Shown here: in pieces, positions 60,756 to 64,000 of the stretch | Layout of the letters: each line of letters starts with the position of its first letter | How positions within the stretch are numbered: position 1 is the first letter of the stretch | NCBI GenBank assembly: GCA_964590645.1 | Contig: CAZPYJ010000008.1 | Location: forward strand, 74,218 to 138,217 | Source of the DNA: JAGNHN01 sp964590645 | GTDB lineage: Bacteria; Bacteroidota; Bacteroidia; Bacteroidales; JAGNHN01 | Direction of reading: 5' to 3' | DNA: 64,000 bases | The notes under the pieces: model-generated | What the model was told of the DNA's origin: nothing | The model's input: only the letters and a program-made list of their open reading frames with translations | The model's database searches: none | Made by a program: the position numbers and the translations under genes

Positions 60756-61913
60756 ATGTCACGTACAATGTCATTTCTGATTTTCTTCTCCGTGGTTTTC
60801 ACGGTATATTTTCTCGCCAATTGGTATTTATACCGGCACATCAATGCCGGACTACCCGGCGGTTTTCAATGGCGACGCATTATTTCCGTGTCATTGATCC
60901 TGATAATGCTGGCCTTTCCCTTGTCCAGGATATGGCTCAGTATGCACCCATCCCCAGTGGCCGATGGGATCTTTTTTGCCGGGGCCCTCTGGATGGCGAT
61001 GATGTTGTACCTGATGATGGGCTTTCTGCTCTACGATCTGTTGCGCCTGATTTCTCTTCCTTTCCCCGATTTCAGGGCCGGTCTGCGTTCGGATCAAGTC
61101 CGAAGCTTTGTTTCCCTGGGTGTTTTCGGCATTTCTTTTCTCCTGCTTGCCGGGGGCTTCATCAATGCCTCCATCCCAAAGGTGAACCATCTGGTTATCG
61201 AGACGGCCAAACGCGCCGGGGTGGATCGACTCAAAATGTTGGTGATTACCGATATCCATATGGGCAGCATTATCGGAAAAGGCAAAGTGGGAAAAATGGT
61301 GGAGATGGTCAATGCACAGCAGGCTGACCTGGTACTTCTGGGCGGAGATATGGTGGACGATGATTTGCGTCCGGTGATGCGCAAAGACCTGGGGAAGTTT
61401 TTTGCCCGGATCGAAGCACCGCTGGGGGTGTATGCGGTGAGCGGGAACCACGAGCATATCGGGGGCGCCGATGCCAGTTTGAACTACCTGGCAGGCTACG
61501 GGGTGAAGGTACTGCGCGATACGGCAGTGAGGCTGCCCGAAGGGGTTTGGATTGTGGGACTGGAAGACAAGGATATGCAGCGATTTGCCGGCAAAAGCCG
61601 TAAACCCCTCGCAGAGGTAATGAAGGAGGTAGACTTATCCCAGCCTGTTCTCCTGCTGGATCACCAACCGGTAATGTTGGCGGAGAAGGCGGCTGCCGGG
61701 GTTGACCTCAGTTTTTCAGGGCATACCCACGACGGGCAGCTCTGGCCCCTGGGTCACCTGGCCAAAGCCATATATGGCATCAGTAAGGGTTATCTCAGGG
61801 TGGGAGAGATGCAGCTTTACGTTTCCCCCGGCTTTGGTTCCTGGGGTCCCCCGGTTCGCATCGGCCACCGGCCGGAGATCCTGGTGGTGGAGTGGGTTTT
61901 CCAAAAGGATTGA
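60756..61913 (+). CDS. membrane-anchored metallophosphoesterase (YkuE-like)
   Basis: 385-aa protein with four hydrophobic segments in the first 150 residues and a C-terminal calcineurin-like domain: ITDIHMGSIIG, LLGGDMVDD, VSGNHEHIGG and FSGHTHDGQLWPLG supply the metal ligands. Family members cleave phosphoesters of lipids or nucleotides. ATG at 60756 is chosen over an upstream TTG at 60723. Confidence 0.9.
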   Translation: MSRTMSFLIFFSVVFTVYFLANWYLYRHINAGLPGGFQWRRIISVSLILIMLAFPLSRIWLSMHPSPVADGIFFAGALWMAMMLYLMMGFLLYDLLRLISLPFPDFRAGLRSDQVRSFVSLGVFGISFLLLAGGFINASIPKVNHLVIETAKRAGVDRLKMLVITDIHMGSIIGKGKVGKMVEMVNAQQADLVLLGGDMVDDDLRPVMRKDLGKFFARIEAPLGVYAVSGNHEHIGGADASLNYLAGYGVKVLRDTAVRLPEGVWIVGLEDKDMQRFAGKSRKPLAEVMKEVDLSQPVLLLDHQPVMLAEKAAAGVDLSFSGHTHDGQLWPLGHLAKAIYGISKGYLRVGEMQLYVSPGFGSWGPPVRIGHRPEILVVEWVFQKD

Positions 61914-61964
61914 GATCCATCCAGGTGCTTTCATCAGAAATGCAGCTATCCTTCTTAAAAGCCT

Positions 61965-61972
61965 TACCTTTG
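61965..61972 (+). promoter_or_regulatory. -7 box for the PurF-family gene
   Basis: TACCTTTG, 16 bp before the ATG. An AAGGA lies 4 nt before the ATG. Confidence 0.55.
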
Positions 61973-61988
61973 CCCTTTGTAAGGATGT

Positions 61989-63887
61989 ATGAGTGAACTG
62001 ATTCAGCACGAATGCGGCATCGCCCTGGTACGATTGCGCAAACCCCTTGAGTATTATCTTGGAAAATACGGGACGGCCTTTCACGCCCTGAATAAAATGC
62101 AGCTGCTGATGGAGAAGCAGCACAACCGGGGCCAGGATGGCGCCGGGATCGCCTGTGTCAAACTGGATCCCGATCCCGGGACCAAGTACATCAACCGGGT
62201 GCGTTCCAACAATGATGCGCCCATCATCGATATCTTTCAACAGGTTTTTCGGGGGATCAGCAAGGCAACACAGAAAAACACATCGCTTCGCAACGATGTG
62301 CAGTGGCTGAAACGAAACGTGGATTTCAGCGGCGAACTCTTCCTGGGCCATCTGCGCTATGGCACCTTCGGGGGCAACGGCATCAATGCCCTTCATCCTA
62401 TCATCCGCGAAAATAACTGGCTGACCAGAAACCTGGTGCTGGCCGGGAATTTCAATATGACCAATGTGGATGAGCTCTTTCACCGCCTGGTAAGTTTCGG
62501 CCAATACCCGACGGAAACCTCGGATACCATTACCATTCTGGAGAAAATCGGCCATTTCCTGGATCAGGAGAATGAGCGTTTATATCAGGAATACAAGGAG
62601 CAGGATTTCGATAAAATGGAGATCACCCGGATGATCTCCCGCAATATTGATCTGCAAACCATCCTCCAGCGTTCCAGTAAATACTGGGACGGAGGATATG
62701 TGATCGCAGGCCTGTTGGGGCACGGCGATGCTTTTGTAATGCGCGACCCCTCCGGCATTCGCCCTGCTTTTTATTATCAGGATGAGGAAATCGTGGCCGT
62801 GGCTTCCGAACGTCCGGTTATTCAAACTGCCTTAAATGTATTGGTGGAAGACATAAGGGAGATCTCCCCCGGGCACGCCCTGCTCATCCCCGCCAGGGGA
62901 GAAATAAAAGAGGTGATGTGCCAGACCCCCCGGGAAAAGAAGTCCTGCTCCTTCGAACGAATCTATTTCAGCCGTGGAACAGATGTGGATATTTACCAGG
63001 AAAGGAAGCGCCTGGGTAAATCGCTGGCCCCGGGCATTCTGGAGGTCATAGGCTATGACCTGGAGAATACGGTTTTCTCCTATATCCCAAACACCGCCTC
63101 TGTGGCATTCTACGGACTTCTTGAAGCATTGCAGGATTTCTGCAATGAGGTAAAAGCAGAGAAGCTAAGCCGCCTGAAAAACCCCGATCCAGCAGAGGTA
63201 CGAAAAATATTGTCGATAAGACCCCGTGCCGAGCAAGTGGCGGTGAAGGACGTCAAAATGCGCACCTTCATTACCCAGGACAATGCCCGTGATGACCTCG
63301 TGGCGCACGTGTACGATATCACCTATGGCATCATCCGCGATGGGGTGGATAAACTGGTGGTGATCGACGATTCCATCGTAAGGGGAACCACCCTGAAGCA
63401 GAGCATCATCCGCATCCTCGACCGCCTGAGGCCCAGCGAGATCATCATCGCTTCCTCGGCGCCCCAAATCCGCTATCCCGACTGCTACGGCATCGATATG
63501 GCCAAGCTGCACGATTTTATCGCCTTCAATGCGGCCATTTCCCTGCTGAAGGAAAGCGGGCAGGCCGGCATCATCAATGAGGTGTACAAGAAATGTAAAG
63601 CGCAACAGCATTTGCCCAAAGAGGAGGTGGTCAATTATGTGAAAGAGATTTACAAACCTTTCACTGCCAGGGATATCTCTGCGCGCATTGCCCGCCTTGT
63701 TACCCCGGAAACGGTTAAAACGCCTGTTACCATCGTGTATCAGTCGATAGAGTCCCTGCATCAAAGTTGTCCGGGGCATACCGGCGATTGGTATTTCACC
63801 GGTGATTATCCCACGCCCGGAGGGAATAAGGTGGTGAACCAGGCCTTCATCAACTATATCGAGGGTCGAAATGTGCGTGCATACTGA
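61989..63887 (+). CDS. purF: amidophosphoribosyltransferase family protein (PurF-like)
   Basis: 632-aa protein with an N-terminal class II glutamine amidotransferase domain (HECGIALVRL; then EKQHNRGQDGAGIACV and LGHLRYGTFGGNG) and a C-terminal phosphoribosyltransferase domain with the PRPP loop VVIDDSIVRGTTLKQ. PurF makes phosphoribosylamine in the first purine step. Cys is at residue 9, so an eight-residue propeptide would have to be cut to free it, as in Bacillus PurF. The length exceeds usual PurF (470-510 aa), with extra sequence in the middle and at the end. This longer form is known in Bacteroidota; it may be a second paralogue. Confidence 0.88.
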   Translation: MSELIQHECGIALVRLRKPLEYYLGKYGTAFHALNKMQLLMEKQHNRGQDGAGIACVKLDPDPGTKYINRVRSNNDAPIIDIFQQVFRGISKATQKNTSLRNDVQWLKRNVDFSGELFLGHLRYGTFGGNGINALHPIIRENNWLTRNLVLAGNFNMTNVDELFHRLVSFGQYPTETSDTITILEKIGHFLDQENERLYQEYKEQDFDKMEITRMISRNIDLQTILQRSSKYWDGGYVIAGLLGHGDAFVMRDPSGIRPAFYYQDEEIVAVASERPVIQTALNVLVEDIREISPGHALLIPARGEIKEVMCQTPREKKSCSFERIYFSRGTDVDIYQERKRLGKSLAPGILEVIGYDLENTVFSYIPNTASVAFYGLLEALQDFCNEVKAEKLSRLKNPDPAEVRKILSIRPRAEQVAVKDVKMRTFITQDNARDDLVAHVYDITYGIIRDGVDKLVVIDDSIVRGTTLKQSIIRILDRLRPSEIIIASSAPQIRYPDCYGIDMAKLHDFIAFNAAISLLKESGQAGIINEVYKKCKAQQHLPKEEVVNYVKEIYKPFTARDISARIARLVTPETVKTPVTIVYQSIESLHQSCPGHTGDWYFTGDYPTPGGNKVVNQAFINYIEGRNVRAY

Positions 63888-63893
63888 GGGCAA

Positions 63894-64000
63894 TGATCAG
63901 TGATCAGTGATCAGTGATCAGTGATCAGTGATCAGTGTTCAGTGGGCAGTGTTCAGTGGGCAGTGTTCAGTGGGCAGTGTTCAGTGGGCAGTGTTCAGTG
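63894..64000 (+). repeat. 7-bp tandem repeat, at least 15 units, cut by the window edge
   Basis: Six TGATCAG units, then alternating TGTTCAG and TGGGCAG units to the end of the window. The array starts 7 bp after the purF-like stop codon. The same heptamers, in rotated register, form the array at 48355-48389. Confidence 0.97.

Noticed and set aside
63894..64000. Replication origin iterons
   Set aside because: Units are 7 bp without DnaA boxes or rep genes, and a matching array lies elsewhere beside an unrelated gene.

Overview
The window is chromosomal DNA of a Bacteroidota bacterium, probably a gliding member such as a Saprospiria-like lineage; the order is an inference. The evidence is the giant T9SS protein SprA/Sov, gldE-gldD, ExbB/ExbD and acidic-spacer TonB proteins, many TAnnTTTG promoter boxes (often with TTTG/TTG about 18-23 bp upstream), few Shine-Dalgarno sequences, and typical Bacteroidota synteny (HU, small basic protein, rng on one side of mutY-ssb-gldE-gldD; ruvA-sprA-gcvH).

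Layout. 1-2.3 kb: ExbB (cut by the left edge), a small membrane protein and two ExbD proteins, closed by a strong terminator. 2.4-6 kb: CPBP protease facing the era-der-S4 ribosome-biogenesis operon. 6.0-7.8 kb: initiator tRNA with its own promoter and terminator, then about 1.6 kb of non-coding repeats with two 100-N assembly gaps. 7.8-20.1 kb: SDR oxidoreductase, Lnt, HflX, RNase G, a 29-aa basic protein, HU, MutY, SSB, GldE, GldD, DAHP synthase/chorismate mutase, TonB and GcvH. 20.2-28.1 kb: SprA (2419 aa) and RuvA. 28.3-32.8 kb: GH2 beta-mannosidase lipoprotein and malic enzyme/phosphotransacetylase.

32.9-43.8 kb: a one-direction surface polysaccharide locus (WecB epimerase, GT2, three GT4, asparagine synthase-like amidotransferase, polymerase/ligase-like membrane protein, methyltransferase, CapK-like adenylating enzyme). 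Most junctions overlap by 1-23 bp, and the last three genes look AT-richer. 43.9-47.7 kb: an iron(III) ABC importer (lipoprotein, fused permease, ATPase). 47.7-48.4 kb: non-coding repeats and hairpins. 48.4-63.9 kb: glycosyltransferase-like membrane protein, porin, FabH-like ketosynthase, small hypotheticals, MtgA, FNR-type reductase, OM beta-barrel, PAP2-like protein, sigma-54, AsnRS, lipoprotein, methyltransferase, metallophosphoesterase and a PurF-family protein. The window ends in a heptamer array.

The functional themes are energised envelope transport (ExbBD/TonB), T9SS and gliding (SprA, GldD, GldE), surface glycan synthesis and iron uptake. I see no defence system, CRISPR, transposase or prophage. 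The least explained signals are intergenic: repeat arrays of 6, 7, 8 and 9 nt. One heptamer vocabulary occurs twice, both times directly downstream of a stop codon and in the same orientation relative to that gene. One gene has its C-terminus and stop codon inside a repeat.
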